A DNA stretch of 64,000 nucleotides from Euborellia annulipes (lineage: Eukaryota; Arthropoda; Insecta; Dermaptera; Anisolabididae): positions 53,171 through 117,170 of the forward strand of contig JAKCPI010015660.1 in the NCBI GenBank assembly GCA_023213315.1, read 5' to 3'. Position 1 is the first letter of the stretch, and each line of letters begins with the position of its first letter. Positions 52,201-61,810 of this stretch are shown in pieces. The translations under genes and the position numbers were made by a program. The notes beneath the pieces were generated by a model that was not told the origin of the DNA, ran no database searches, and saw only the letters and a list, made by a program, of their open reading frames with translations.

Positions 52201-55200
52201 CGCTTGTTTGCTTTATCTATAGATATGTATATATACATATCTAAAATCACGGAAATAAGGACAAAGTGCCCTGAAAGTGAAAATTTGTTTCTGTTCTCCG
52301 TACCAGTATATTGACTGCTACTTTCTTTTTTCGTCTTAAATCTTGAATATAAACATATTGTTATTCTTTAAATTAAGTAAGATATGCTTGCACTATCAAT
52401 TGCTTAATAAGTTGATAAAGTAATTTTCAAAAAGAGCAAGAACGACAAAAACAAATTTTGTTTGTTAAGATGTCTATTTTTACCAATTGACTAATTTTTC
52501 TTTTAGGCTACGAGTATTTTTGCTAACAAATGTATAGGGCTGTAAACGAATCTTCCGATTTGTGTAACTTTTGGGTAATAAATGTGCTAATTTCATGATA
52601 TAAATTCACAGACATAATGCCAAAAATGGTTTTTTTGGACTCAGGGAGGTCTAAAACGTGGAGAAACATCAAAATCTCGAAGTCGAATTTTTTACGATTA
52701 CATAACTTTCTCTATACGAGAAAGTAAAAACATATAGCACAAATTCTTCTCTTATCTTCCGTAATTGAAAGTTGTGTTCTGTACTTGTAACACCATATTT
52801 TGAGTTTCCGGCAGAATACTATAGAATTCAAACTGTAAAATTTATAAACATAGAAAAATACTTATATTTTGTTACCATGTCAACTATATTACCTATTTAG
52901 GTACATTCTGTACTTTTTTACCAGAATATAAATACAAATCAAATTTTTAAGTATTAATTTTTAAAATTTTATATTAAAAATTAAATTTAATTCCCCAAAA
53001 AAATTTTTTCTCAAATCTCGGGGGGATGGGGAATTACCCTTTCCCCTCCCCCTCCCTGTATCCGCCCTTGGTATTGACTGGATAATATGATAATGAAAAA
53101 AGAAGACAAACCGGGAGGTGGCTGGTTGGCGATCGTGTGTAAATGCTTGATGTGTCGGATGGCCATCTCAATAATTTCAGTCTTTTCAACACGACCTCGT
53201 GCCTTGCGTGCCAGCTGAGCAGGGACAAGAGCTGCAAGATCCGCTAGGCAACTGTTCATCCGATCTCTCCGCCTTTTTTCGATGATCCGATGTGAGAGAG
53301 GATCCTGGTGGCCGGAAATTCCGCACGATATTCCGGCCGCACGCAGCCAGTCAGACATGCCAACATAATATATTAGGTAGATCTCGAGGAATTACAAGCA
53401 AGTTAAATAGTAAAACGGATTTTTTACTTTTATTGATTAGAATAGCAAACTCAGTTTGATAAGACAAAAGAATATACAATAACAAATGGGATCACTCGCA
53501 TAATTTGCATTTATATTGTACAAGTTGATTATGTCGCGGCATCGCCGCGCCAAAATCGACTTGGCCCTGGCGGGCGGCGCGTCGCGGCGTCTCGTACGCG
53601 TTTAGTAGTTAAACATTTTGAATTTTCCCTCCTACCTGCCCTCTCCGAATTTCGCCAATCAGCGCTATCCCTGAGGCATCCCTGAGGCCTGATTGGTGGG
53701 TTCACACATCGGACACCGGTTTAAGGGCTTTATATTTAAGTATGATATTGAATGTTTCTATTTAAAAAAGGTATCCCAAAAATGAAAAATCAGCGATTAT
53801 TCATACATGATTTGTGAGTAGCCTACAATAGATTTTGTAAATAAATAGAACTATTATTATATTAATAAATAAACGGAAAATAATATCAGTCACCTAAATA
53901 GACTAATATTATTATCGTATTAATATAATAAGCTTAAATAAATTAAAATTTAGTTATTCATAGCCCTCGGGGTTTGGTGTAGAGGTTAGCGTGCTAACCT
54001 CGTATACCAAAAGTCGCGGGTTCGGACCCCCAGGCAGTCCGGTGATTTTATTTAAGCCATTTGGATACCAAATGGCTTAAATAAGAATGCCTGGACCCCA
54101 ATATGTATATTAATCTCTATAACGGATATCGTAAAAGTCTTAAATGGCCTAAGTTGCCGAAAAGACTGTGTGTATGCGTGTGTGAATGTGAGTGTGAATG
54201 AGAAAAAAGTGTGAGTGTTTTTTTATTTATGAAAAAAAAAAGTTATTCATAGAACTTCAAACCTAATATATATTACGTGTAAATGTCCTTTTTGAGGAAG
54301 CGCTGTAGCAGTGGCAAACTAATCCTTTTATTTTAATTGAGGGAGGAGAATGATTTCTCAATATCTTCCAGAGGATGACTATTAGAGAAACTTAGACTCC
54401 TCAATGAGCATTTATAGAATTTGACTGGGGGAGGGGGCATGGGACCAGCCATCCTCCGGGGGGCCTAAAGGGCCCATATTGTCTCATTTTTTCTTGGAAC
54501 GGGGGCCTTCTGGGGGGGGGGGCGGGACCTCCCAGTTACGCCCATGTCAAAGAGTCATTTGATTAAAGGTGATAAAATTTCTGTTCTAGCTCGATTTCTA
54601 AAATTTTCAAATATTGAGAAAAAAATTGGTTTAAAAATCTTCAAACTTCCCCCACTTTTGATGATCTCAGGACCCTCTCCCCTTGAATATGTAAGGATTT
54701 AGTATTTTCTAAACAATTTAATCACTTATTTTTTTTATTTAAAAGACTTTGGTCAGTAGGGTGAGGAAAAGGACAGATTTTTATTTATTTATTGCAAACA
54801 TTTCGATCCTATATTGAGATCATCTTCAAGCTTGTTGTTCAATCAAAAAAAGTTAATGTTTTTCTTATGCTACGTGAGATCTCAATAGAATATTTACAAT
54901 AAATAAAATTGGAATGAAAAAGCTCCATCTTCTTTTCCTCTTTAATCACTTAATTACAAATATTTTTAATATTATTTTATACTAACTCTTGCCAATTTTT
55001 TCCTATGCGCTGAACCTTCTTCGTCGTCAGAAGTTCCAGTTGAGAAGCTCAGGCTCCTAAAAAAATATCAAAAACATTTAAAACAAATTTAAAATAATAG
55101 AGATGAAAAGATATGTCAAGCATTTTAGTTGTTAAATAGAAATAAATGACAGATGACAGACAGTCCAATCTCGATTACAAACAAAGAGAGTCAGATTGCA

Positions 55201-55358
55201 AAACCTTGGATTCGCTTTATTCCAATTCACTCCTCTCAATAAAAAAAATAAATAAAGTGAGTTTTAAATAGAAACTTATCACATACCCATTACAATATCT
55301 TAGCATATTATCTTCTTCTTTACATCTTCTTATTTGGTGATTTTCTGTAGAGGAACAT
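46226..55358 (-). CDS. cwo: clockwork orange, bHLH-Orange repressor (5'-incomplete; last 6 coding exons)
   Basis: Minus-strand exons: 55287-55358, 54987-55056, 53112-53304, 49887-50051, 48384-48714 and 46226-46619 (TAA at 46226-46228). The phases join (2, 0, 1, 1, 2) to give 407 residues. cwo is a circadian E-box repressor acting with CLK/CYC and PER in arthropods. The bHLH starts [20 protein letters not shown] (residues 48-67 of this piece), with the E-box-contact Glu56 and helix 2 [14 protein letters not shown]; it lacks the HES-type proline. The Orange domain exon has [20 protein letters not shown] and [12 protein letters not shown]. The fifth exon is Ser/Thr/Asn-rich low complexity. The last exon holds the family C-terminal block [20 protein letters not shown] and PVTISVNF; there is no WRPW. 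The upstream exons give [20 protein letters not shown] before the bHLH. The first coding exon was not found. The exon-3 acceptor lacks a pyrimidine tract, see the alternative start at 53,358. Introns are full of MITEs. Confidence 0.93.
46730..47270. mobile_element. MITE (CAGNGGCGTCATT family) split by a SINE
   Basis: Ends are CAGCGGCGTCATT and AATGACTCCACTC, flanked by GGCTTCAG / GCCTTCAG (7 of 8 match), consistent with an 8-bp hAT-type duplication. A SINE B (46,847-47,106) interrupts it. The uninterrupted relative is 47,658-47,892. It is in the last cwo intron. Confidence 0.65.
46847..47106 (-). mobile_element. tRNA-derived SINE family B, full length, with target duplication
   Basis: Poly-T at 46,846-46,868, tail, body GGTATCCAAATGCCTTAAAT, B-box complement GGGGTCCGAACCCGCGACGT and head to AAGCCCCGTGGGC. 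A 13-bp direct repeat TATCTACGAGTAT flanks it (46,834-46,846 and 47,107-47,119). The related MITE at 47,658 has the empty site. Confidence 0.85.
47658..47892. mobile_element. MITE (CAGNGGCGTCATT family) with empty SINE site
   Basis: Starts CAGAGGCGTCATTTGGGG and ends near GTGACGCAACTA. The internal AATAAAATATTTCAAAATA and TATATCTACGGGTAC align with both sides of the SINE in 46,730-47,270. The target duplication is no longer visible. Confidence 0.55.
47930..48050. repeat. Half copy of a foldback element
   Basis: GACTGCAGAATAGGCAGTTG, GAAACGTTGTATAGTATTTA and ATGTGGTCTATAATTAAAAA match the right half of the full foldback at 59,787-59,975. The left arm is missing. Confidence 0.6.
48797..49806. 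mobile_element. Foldback element with long inverted ends around 160-bp tandem repeats
   Basis: The left arm (48,797-48,952) and right arm (49,647-49,806) are near-perfect inverted copies. Examples are GGCGCTGGAGGTAGTTGAGT against ACTCAACTACCTCCAGCGCC, and GATCCGGATCTTGCCGGGCC against its complement. Between them, after a 136-bp unique piece, run 160-bp tandem repeats. No transposase is present. It lies in the intron between the Orange and Ser-rich exons of cwo. No target duplication was fixed; ATAGA / TATCTA flanks are ambiguous. Confidence 0.8.
49089..49640. repeat. Tandem repeat, 160-bp period, about 3.5 copies
   Basis: The anchor ACTATCTTG occurs at 49,089, 49,249, 49,409 and 49,569, exactly 160 bp apart. 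Each unit has GGTGGTCCCCTCTAACCCCT, TCACCTCTTTTCTCTC, TTATAAATTTAAAT, CCAAATTGTGGGG and CACTACCTGGTACCCCAATC. The 112- and 152-residue ORFs over this array are translations of the repeat. Confidence 0.9.
50368..51040 (+). repeat. 670-bp double-hairpin repeat, full copy
   Basis: The start is itself a hairpin (ACTTTCTCTTACCTATGTAT ... ATATATATAGAGAGAAAGT). The middle has TCAAAAATTCGATGCCGAGA, TTTTAATCAAAATCGGCCAA, ACTAGTACTTTACTGATG and GGTTGCCATGGTAACAAAAT. The end is a second hairpin, CTGGTGTGACAAGCACAGTA...GTGCTGTGCGACAGTCACACC. Copies or parts lie at 20,999, 33,637, 37,181, 40,138, 43,086, 52,596-52,935 and 62,655. It has no ORF of its own. Confidence 0.75.
53305..53620 (-). promoter_or_regulatory. 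CpG-rich block before the cwo bHLH exon: possible internal promoter and alternative start
   Basis: On minus, an ATG at 53,356-53,358 is in frame with the bHLH and would add 18 residues ([18 protein letters not shown]) directly before DPLSH. The DNA around it and upstream (53,520-53,620, rich in CGCGGC and GCGCGTC) is GC- and CpG-rich in an AT-rich gene. Against this, the upstream exons at 54,987-55,358 splice in frame to 53,304 and give a family-like sequence. Both forms could exist. Confidence 0.35.
53963..54240 (+). mobile_element. tRNA-derived SINE family B, full length, with target duplication
   Basis: Head GCCCTCGGGGTTTGGTGTAG, GTTAGCGTGCTAAC, B box CGGGTTCGGACCCC, body TAAGCCATTTGGATACCAAA, GTTGCCGAAAAGACTGTGTG, tail GTGTGAATGTGAGTGTGAAT and A-rich end. 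A 12-bp direct repeat AGTTATTCATAG lies at 53,952-53,963 and 54,241-54,252. Best reference copy of the family here; about 277 bp. Confidence 0.9.
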
Positions 55359-55404
55359 CTAGAAAAGAAAAAGATTATTATTTGTATTTATTAGATAGTA
55401 AATA

Positions 55405-55633
55405 CAGGGCCGGATCTAGGGGGGGCAGGGGTGACGTGCCCCGGGCGGCAGATATCAGGGGGCGGCAAATTTTGCGTCTCTAAAAAAAGGTAAAATATTT
55501 TTTTCGGACGGGAAAATTTGGTTCCGCGAAAAAAAAAATTTCGCAGAAAAATTTTTGAGATCAGGGAAAATTTTAAGGAGGGGGCGGCAAATTAAATTTG
55601 TCCCCCCTAAAAAATCTTCTAGTTCCGGCCCTG
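55405..55633. mobile_element. hAT-type MITE (CAGGGCCGGATCT family), third copy
   Basis: Ends are CAGGGCCGGATCTAGG and CTAGTTCCGGCCCTG. An exact 8-bp duplication AGTAAATA lies at 55,397-55,404 and 55,634-55,641. It lies just upstream of the first recognised cwo exon. Confidence 0.88.
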
Positions 55634-55998
55634 AGTAAATAAAAAAAAAAAAAAAATATAGATTAAATATAAATAAAGAAAAGATATGGAAAATTTTCTG
55701 TATTTGTAATAAGTATTCATATTTTATTTCTACTTAGGCCTACAAGTCACAGCAATTACATTAAAATAATCCAAAAAATTCAAAATTTTCTCACAACTTC
55801 CTTAAAAAATTTTAATAAACTAGTTCTATGGAATTTGATAAGAGAATTTAAAAAATTGAAAATAAAAAAAATGTTAAAAAATCAGTACCGGTATTAATTG
55901 TTGAGTGCAAAGAAAAAAAGACCAAATTTTCGGCCTAATACAAGTACAATGAGGGACAATATTAAGTCTCACTGCCTGGCTTTAGAGTCCTGTGCGTC

Positions 55999-56284
55999 CA
56001 GTGCCGGATTTACACAACTACAGGCCCTAGGCCAAATTACCTGTGCGGCCACCTTCCTAATGGGGGGGGGGGGGCGTCCGGAAAATTTTTTAAAACTAGG
56101 TACCAGGAGATTGATTTTAACGCTATTTCAGCCCTTAAAATGTGATGAAATTTTATATTTCTTTGTTACCAGAGAAAATTGGTATTTTCAATTTGAATAT
56201 ATAATTTTAAAAAATAAAAAATACTGACGTTTTCAGCCCCCTCTAGCCTGCGGCCTAGTCGGCCTAGTGGTAAATCCGGCACTG
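55999..56284. mobile_element. hAT-type MITE (CAGTGCCGGATTTA family)
   Basis: Ends are CAGTGCCGGATTTACACAAC and GTGGTAAATCCGGCACTG. The 8-bp flanks TGTGCGTC (55,991-55,998) and TGCGCGTC (56,285-56,292) differ at one base. It splits a palindromic element whose arms are GAGGGACAATATTAAGTCTC (about 55,951) and GGACTTAATATTGTCCCTCA (about 56,317). Confidence 0.75.
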
Positions 56285-56343
56285 TGCGCGTCCCAGGCCA
56301 GGTAGACTTCTGGGTGGGACTTAATATTGTCCCTCACTGTACC

Positions 56344-56631
56344 ATCTATTGCAATAGTATTGAGACTAAAGCCAAGTAATTAGGCAGCCCTAATTGCAGC
56401 TTGTCTGTGTGAGAAATACCTTTTTCAAAGCAGACAATAGGCCGTTCGTCTCTTTTTAACAAAGAATAACCATAAAAATTTATCTTTTTTATATACATTT
56501 AAAGATTTATTGAAATAAAAATTATCTTAATGTTTTAATCAGAAATAAGAGAAAGTAAAAAAGTTTAGTGAGCGTGTGCCATTTGGGCTGCCTAACTACC
56601 AGGCTTTAGTCTCATACTATTGCAATAGATG
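56344..56631. repeat. Foldback element with arms of about 47 bp
   Basis: The left arm (56,344-56,391) has CATCTATTGCAATAGTATTG...TTAGGCAGCCC and the right arm (56,585-56,631) is GGGCTGCCTAACTACC...ACTATTGCAATAGATG. About 190 bp of unique DNA separates them. It abuts the split palindrome around 55,946-56,340 and may be part of one larger nested structure. Confidence 0.6.
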
Positions 56632-58070
56632 CTATTTCGTATACCGAAGTTTCGGGTAATACAAGGCACCCATCTTCAGGAAATAGGTCGTCAAAGTACA
56701 GTTACAGCCTCCTGCAAATGTCATAAGTATATGTCTTTTGCAATGCCCTATTTATTTATTTTCTATCACCATGAACCAAGTAGTGGGTGCACTCTCAATT
56801 ACAGGAGCTGATTATGGGGGCATGTAAAACTCGAAACGTCGGCTTAGGAAATAAATGTATTTTGTATTTTTTGATTGAACTAATAGGTATTTATTCAAAT
56901 TTTCTATTTATTAGTACATGTCTCGATAATAATTTCTTTCTAGAGAAGCAAATTTTATTTTCCCAAAAATTATCTCCCCAGAGCTCCAGAGCTTCCTTAA
57001 AACAAGCATCACAGCTCACTTGCTAAATTCTAAAAAAAATGAGTGTCCGCTTTAAATCATCTCTGGAACAATACATTTAAAAATCTATTAATGAGTATTT
57101 TGGATTGACTACCCTTTAGCAAGAAAAACATTTATTTAATCATAAATAGCTATTAATAAGTGGGTCAGTGTCTAATTTAATAAAGATCTAGGCCTAAAGC
57201 TAATTTATTTAATTCAAATTAATATGACCTTTAAATTGCTGGGGTACGAATATATATTATTATATTCTAAAATAAAAAAAACCTCGAAGATCTTTTTAAA
57301 TCTACTATAAGATGAAGAAGATATTTCAACATTTCAAACTTTTTAATGAATTTTGTTTAAGTTAGCAATTAATTTGTAGAGTCATTCAATATTCGAGAAA
57401 ATGATTCACTATCTCAACTTTCTACAGATTTGCTGAGTGAAATGTTATTTCGTTTGTTCATCTTTGTTAATAATAAATATTCTTTACGTAAACTCTTATA
57501 TAAGCCAACAAATCTAACTTTGGATTCAAAAATAGAACAAAAAATTAAAAATAATTATGCTTAAATGGTTAAAAAAAAGAGATAAATTCGGATAAAACTC
57601 TTAAATATCATCTCATTTCGGGATATATTTTTTTTTTTATTAATTTTAATAAATATATTGCATTTATTAAATACAAATTTACTCTGAATTTATGTAATTA
57701 AAATAGTGTAAAAAAAGAAGAGATTTTTATTTTAGAAATACGTATTATATCATTTTATCCCTCTGCTCCGAAAAAAGTAAAAGTTGACGGGTCTATAGCC
57801 ATATTCATGAATTAACCTCCTCTTCGTCTTCAAGGTAGAACGAACGCTAATAATAATATTGATTCTGTCAAAGGATCAAATAGAAATTTCAAAATATTTT
57901 TTTTGCATCTTTAAGCAATAAATAAAATTGCTAATTTAATTCAGACGATGAAAGTGATAGGCATGATGATAAATATACACACGTAAGTCGGTCCAGAAAT
58001 AAATGAATATGGCTTTGGTAAAAGGCTGGTTTGTTTGGTGATTACGCCACTGCTGAGGAGTGCGCCTCGA

Positions 58071-58095
58071 CACGTGCCACAAGTCGCGACACGTG
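58071..58095. promoter_or_regulatory. Paired CACGTG E-boxes
   Basis: CACGTG at 58,071-58,076 and 58,090-58,095, 19 bp from start to start, in a short GC-rich patch (CGACACGTGCCACAAGTCGC). They lie upstream of the first recognised cwo exon. cwo is a known CLK/CYC E-box target in insects, so they may be clock-responsive sites; function is inferred. Confidence 0.4.
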
Positions 58096-58389
58096 TGCAC
58101 CGTTCTGACCCCATCACAACATGTTTATTCGACACGAGTACAATCAAAAAGACAAAGCATTCTCACTCACTGGCATAATCACCTCAACCTTTATTTATAT
58201 TAGGGTCTGACCGAAACAAGATTTTCAGCCGAAACCGAATTTCGGCCTCAATCTTAGTTTAGGCCGAAACCGTAACCGAAACCAAATATTCGGTCGGTCT
58301 ATACTTTATATCAATATTTTCTGAATAAAAAAAAATGGCCTAGAAAAGTAATATTTTTACTGATGATTGGGAAAGCCTGGTGTAGATAG

Positions 58390-58555
58390 ATGATGAAAAC
58401 AATTGAAACTGCTGGAGGTATTTTCAGGCCAAATTTTATTCCACTATTCAGTCGTATTCCACTATTCAGTCCACTATTCAGTCGAAACGTCGACTGAATA
58501 GTGGAATAAAATTTGGCCTGAAAATACCTCCAGCAGTTTCAATTGTTTTCATCAT
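58390..58555. repeat. Perfect 65-bp inverted repeat
   Basis: 58,390-58,454 and 58,491-58,555 are exact reverse complements over 65 bases (ATGATGAAAACAATTGAAAC outer end, TTCCACTATTCAGTCG inner end). The 36-base loop repeats CCACTATTCAGTC and ends in TCGAAACGT. An RNA copy would form a long perfect hairpin. Confidence 0.85.
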
Positions 58556-59112
58556 AATATTTTTACTTTAAAATTACATACTCGCAACTTTTTCTTTAAA
58601 AATATCTTTCTTTAAAATTAGTTTTTAGAAGAATATTTATAAAATTTAAATGTTAATTTATTAGTTTTAATCAAAGTCCTTGGGAAATATTTCGGACAGT
58701 TTCTTCACTTGGCCTATATGGTTAAGCAAAATATTTCTTGTATTCTACTGTATATTGAATCAGATATTAATATCGATCAGATTCGGTGTAAGTCGGCTTA
58801 AATTTCCCATTTAACAAATAAGGGTCTAAATGTGGAATTCAGAACCGTATCCAGAATTTTTTTTTTCGGGAGGTTCGGATGATCCTTCCTTCCAAATAAA
58901 TAAATTTTAAAGAATATAAAATATCTCGAGTGTGGAAGTGGTGATTGATATACAGTATTTGAACAATGGCAGGAGGTGGCAGCCAGGAAAGATCGTTAAT
59001 TACGCCTGACTTTTTCGAAGCCTTGCAATTGCCAAATAGCAAAATTATAATTTTATTATTTATTAACAAGTCTTAATCAACATTTGATATATTAATGTAC
59101 ATTTACATATGA

Positions 59113-59422
59113 TAAGGGGACCATACGTCCTGATTTTGGGGGTACAGTCCGGCTTTGTGGAGTCCGTGATTTTTAAAATGTCCCGCTTTTTAGAAAATAT
59201 CTGCATTTCTTATTTTAAATGTACTGCAAAAATATTTTACTTATTATTTATTAATTATTTTAGTTAGGAATGGAAGTTTCGGTTTCCGCCAGAGTTTGAA
59301 AAGGACGAGACTCGTATACCAATAAAAAAAAAAAAAGTTAAAATGATTTTCGCAAGAGGGAAAAATTTCCAATTCATCCCATTTGTCCAGCTTTGTCTCA
59401 CTGAAAAAATGTGGTCAGTTTA
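59113..59422. mobile_element. MITE with 8-bp duplication (GGGGACCATACGTCC type)
   Basis: Left end TAAGGGGACCATACGTCCTG, right end GTGGTCAGTTTA, with an 8-bp direct repeat ACATATGA at 59,105-59,112 and 59,423-59,430. The terminal inversion is short and imperfect. The internal GTCCCGCTTTTTAGAAAAT and CAGCTTTGTCTCACTGAAAA are typical of this widespread hAT-like family (from memory). Confidence 0.6.
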
Positions 59423-59786
59423 ACATATGAAAACTCCCTATAGCTGATGGCCGAACAGAACGTCGCTAATTTTTGGGGTCTAGTTGATTTGAAGACGCTC
59501 CTTCCTGGCTGCCCCACGTCTGCCATTGTTCAAATAAAAATATAGAACTAGTTGTTTCTTGATGGCTGAATATTATGATATCCTCATAAAAATATAGAAT
59601 ATTTTTTATAATTTCTAACAGTATTTAAAATTTTAACTTCATGATTCTCTCTATTCTATTCCTTTCTCTTTATCGGTATATAATTATATTATAATTTTTT
59701 CGGAATTTCGACAGAAATTTGGCCCTAAATCTGAAAAAATATATCTCCTATTTAATTGTTAATAGATAATTTATCAAGAGGAGAAT

Positions 59787-59975
59787 TTTTAATTATAGAC
59801 CACATTTTTGTTTGTTTTAATTATTTATTAAAAATATATAAATACTATACGTTTCGACTGAAGTGCACAGTACTTGGAACGGCTGCAGAATAAGCAGTCG
59901 AAACGTTGTACAGTATTTATATATTTTTATAAAATAACTAATACAAAAATATGGTCTATAATTAAAAATTCTCCT
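59787..59975. repeat. Foldback element with arms of about 75 bp
   Basis: The left arm runs from AATTATAGACCACATTTTTG to ATACTATACGTTTCGACTG and the right arm from GCAGTCGAAACGTTGTACAG to AAATATGGTCTATAATT. The loop has CAGTACTTGGAACGGCTGCA. The right half also occurs alone at 47,930-48,050. Confidence 0.7.
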
Positions 59976-61639
59976 AATAATAACAATAATTTATGTTGTT
60001 TAGAATAATTTTTTAGAAGATGAGAAAATTATAAGACTTTTATCGGTCTGAATTATTTTCACCTGGTCTTCGTTTCGAGGACTAAACGTCACCCATCTTC
60101 AAGGCCTAGTATTAGAACCATTATACATTATTATATAACAATCAACAACTAGAAAGACTTTACTACAGCGCTTTACTTGTTGAAAATATTTCTGCCTTCT
60201 TCAGATAGGATAGAATAATACTGTAGTATATTTTACAATATACAAAATACGTGCCTGTCTTTATGTTGAACCATCATTAGAGTAAAAAGAAAGTATTTTA
60301 TAATGTGTAATTGCCCTGAAGATGACTGACGTTTAGAACCCGAAACCCCATCCAGGAAAAATTAAAATAATTCGGACTGTAGGAGGTCAATTATTTCTTC
60401 TAATTATACTTCGGTCTTCCTCCACATCTTCATAAATTTTTTTTTCTTAAAAAAATTCTTTTGGCTTAGGATTTGATTTCATATTTATTTTTTTCCAACC
60501 ACTGAACATCATACAATCATAAAAAAATTACCCTAATCGGGACAAAGGATTTTTTGTCATTTACCCTTAGATTAATTTTTGTAAGTTGTCAGGTTATTTT
60601 ACTAAGGTACTGACAATTAGAAAAAAAAAGAGGGAGTAGAAGCCATGTTGTCCCGTGTTTTTTTTTTTTTTATTGACATGTAAAGTATTTATTTTTTTGA
60701 TTATCCCTCTTTCAGATACTATTGTCTTATAGGAGTTTTAACATATTTATTATATTTTAATATTAATTGTAGCGATGGTTGCCTGGGGACGTTCCACACG
60801 TGGATTCCTCTGATTCCTCGGGGCCACCAACCCGAGGTTTCGCTGCGCACATTTATTTATGCCTTCTATTTGCAATTTTAATTTAAGGTAAATAACGATA
60901 ACGAAATTGATATTTTTGAATTTATAGAAAAAAATTATACTCATTAATTTTATATTCATATCTTGCATAGGCTCTAAGGATGCCAGGTGTCCAGCTTTTG
61001 GAAATAATCAACTAAACAACAAAATTATTTTTGACATAACAAATTTTATTTTGAAAATGGCCGTCCCGAAAAGGTTGCCGACCTCTGTTTTAAAGGAACA
61101 TTAATTAATGAGTCTTGATATTTAAATTTGGAAAATAAATTATGTTATTAATTTTAAAAGTTTTATATCTTCTAGTTACAACATCGCACCTCTCACTTTT
61201 TTTTTTCATAGCCGACGTTTTGAGCTCCCGTTCCCGTCAGTTTCAGTGCAAACAAAATTGTTAAACATTCTAATTTTAATTGTTTAATTTTTAATTTATA
61301 TTGAAATGAAAATTTTAATCCCTTTTATTTAAATTATTTTTTTTTTTGCAAATATTTAAGGCCCTAACTTTTCTAAGGTAACCGATATCCGGAAGGGAAA
61401 CTGTTTAAAGTCAGATAATAAATTTCCACGTTATTATCTTTTTTTTTGAATTCTTAATAATTTCTTTGAGTAAATATGCGAATTAAAAATAATGATAAGG
61501 CATTAAAGAAAGAATCGAAATTTTTGTTATTTTCTCTTCTTCTCTCACTAACGTAATATACATAGTATAATTTTGAATGAAAGTTGTTGTTTTCGTAGAA
61601 TTTTTTTTATTTTATTGGATCGAGTTGTATAATATTGGG

Positions 61640-61810
61640 ATCAGAATAAGCGGTGATGCCGCCCACTTGTGCTATAATCTGAATATGGCGGCTCCGCCCT
61701 ATCTTCTTCATTGGTCCATGGACACAATATTCTTAGAATGGATAGTAGCACATCACGTGCGCCTACACGCGGCAGGTCACGTGGCCTCAACGCGCGCCTT
61801 ATTTTTACCT
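61640..61810 (-). promoter_or_regulatory. GC-rich patch with two E-boxes, candidate cwo promoter
   Basis: CACGTG at 61,754-61,759 and 61,778-61,783 (GGCCACGTGACC and GCGCACGTGATG on minus). Reading on minus these are followed by a CCAAT box (GACCAATGAAG) and GGGCGGAGCCGCC. The combination is promoter-like, and the patch stands out from AT-rich DNA. Orientation and target gene are inferred from its position upstream of cwo. Confidence 0.35.

Noticed and set aside
60750..60968. 72-residue minus-strand frame with a GC-richer segment (VAPRNQRNPRVERPQ)
   Set aside because: No splice context and no recognisable motif; too weak to call an exon.
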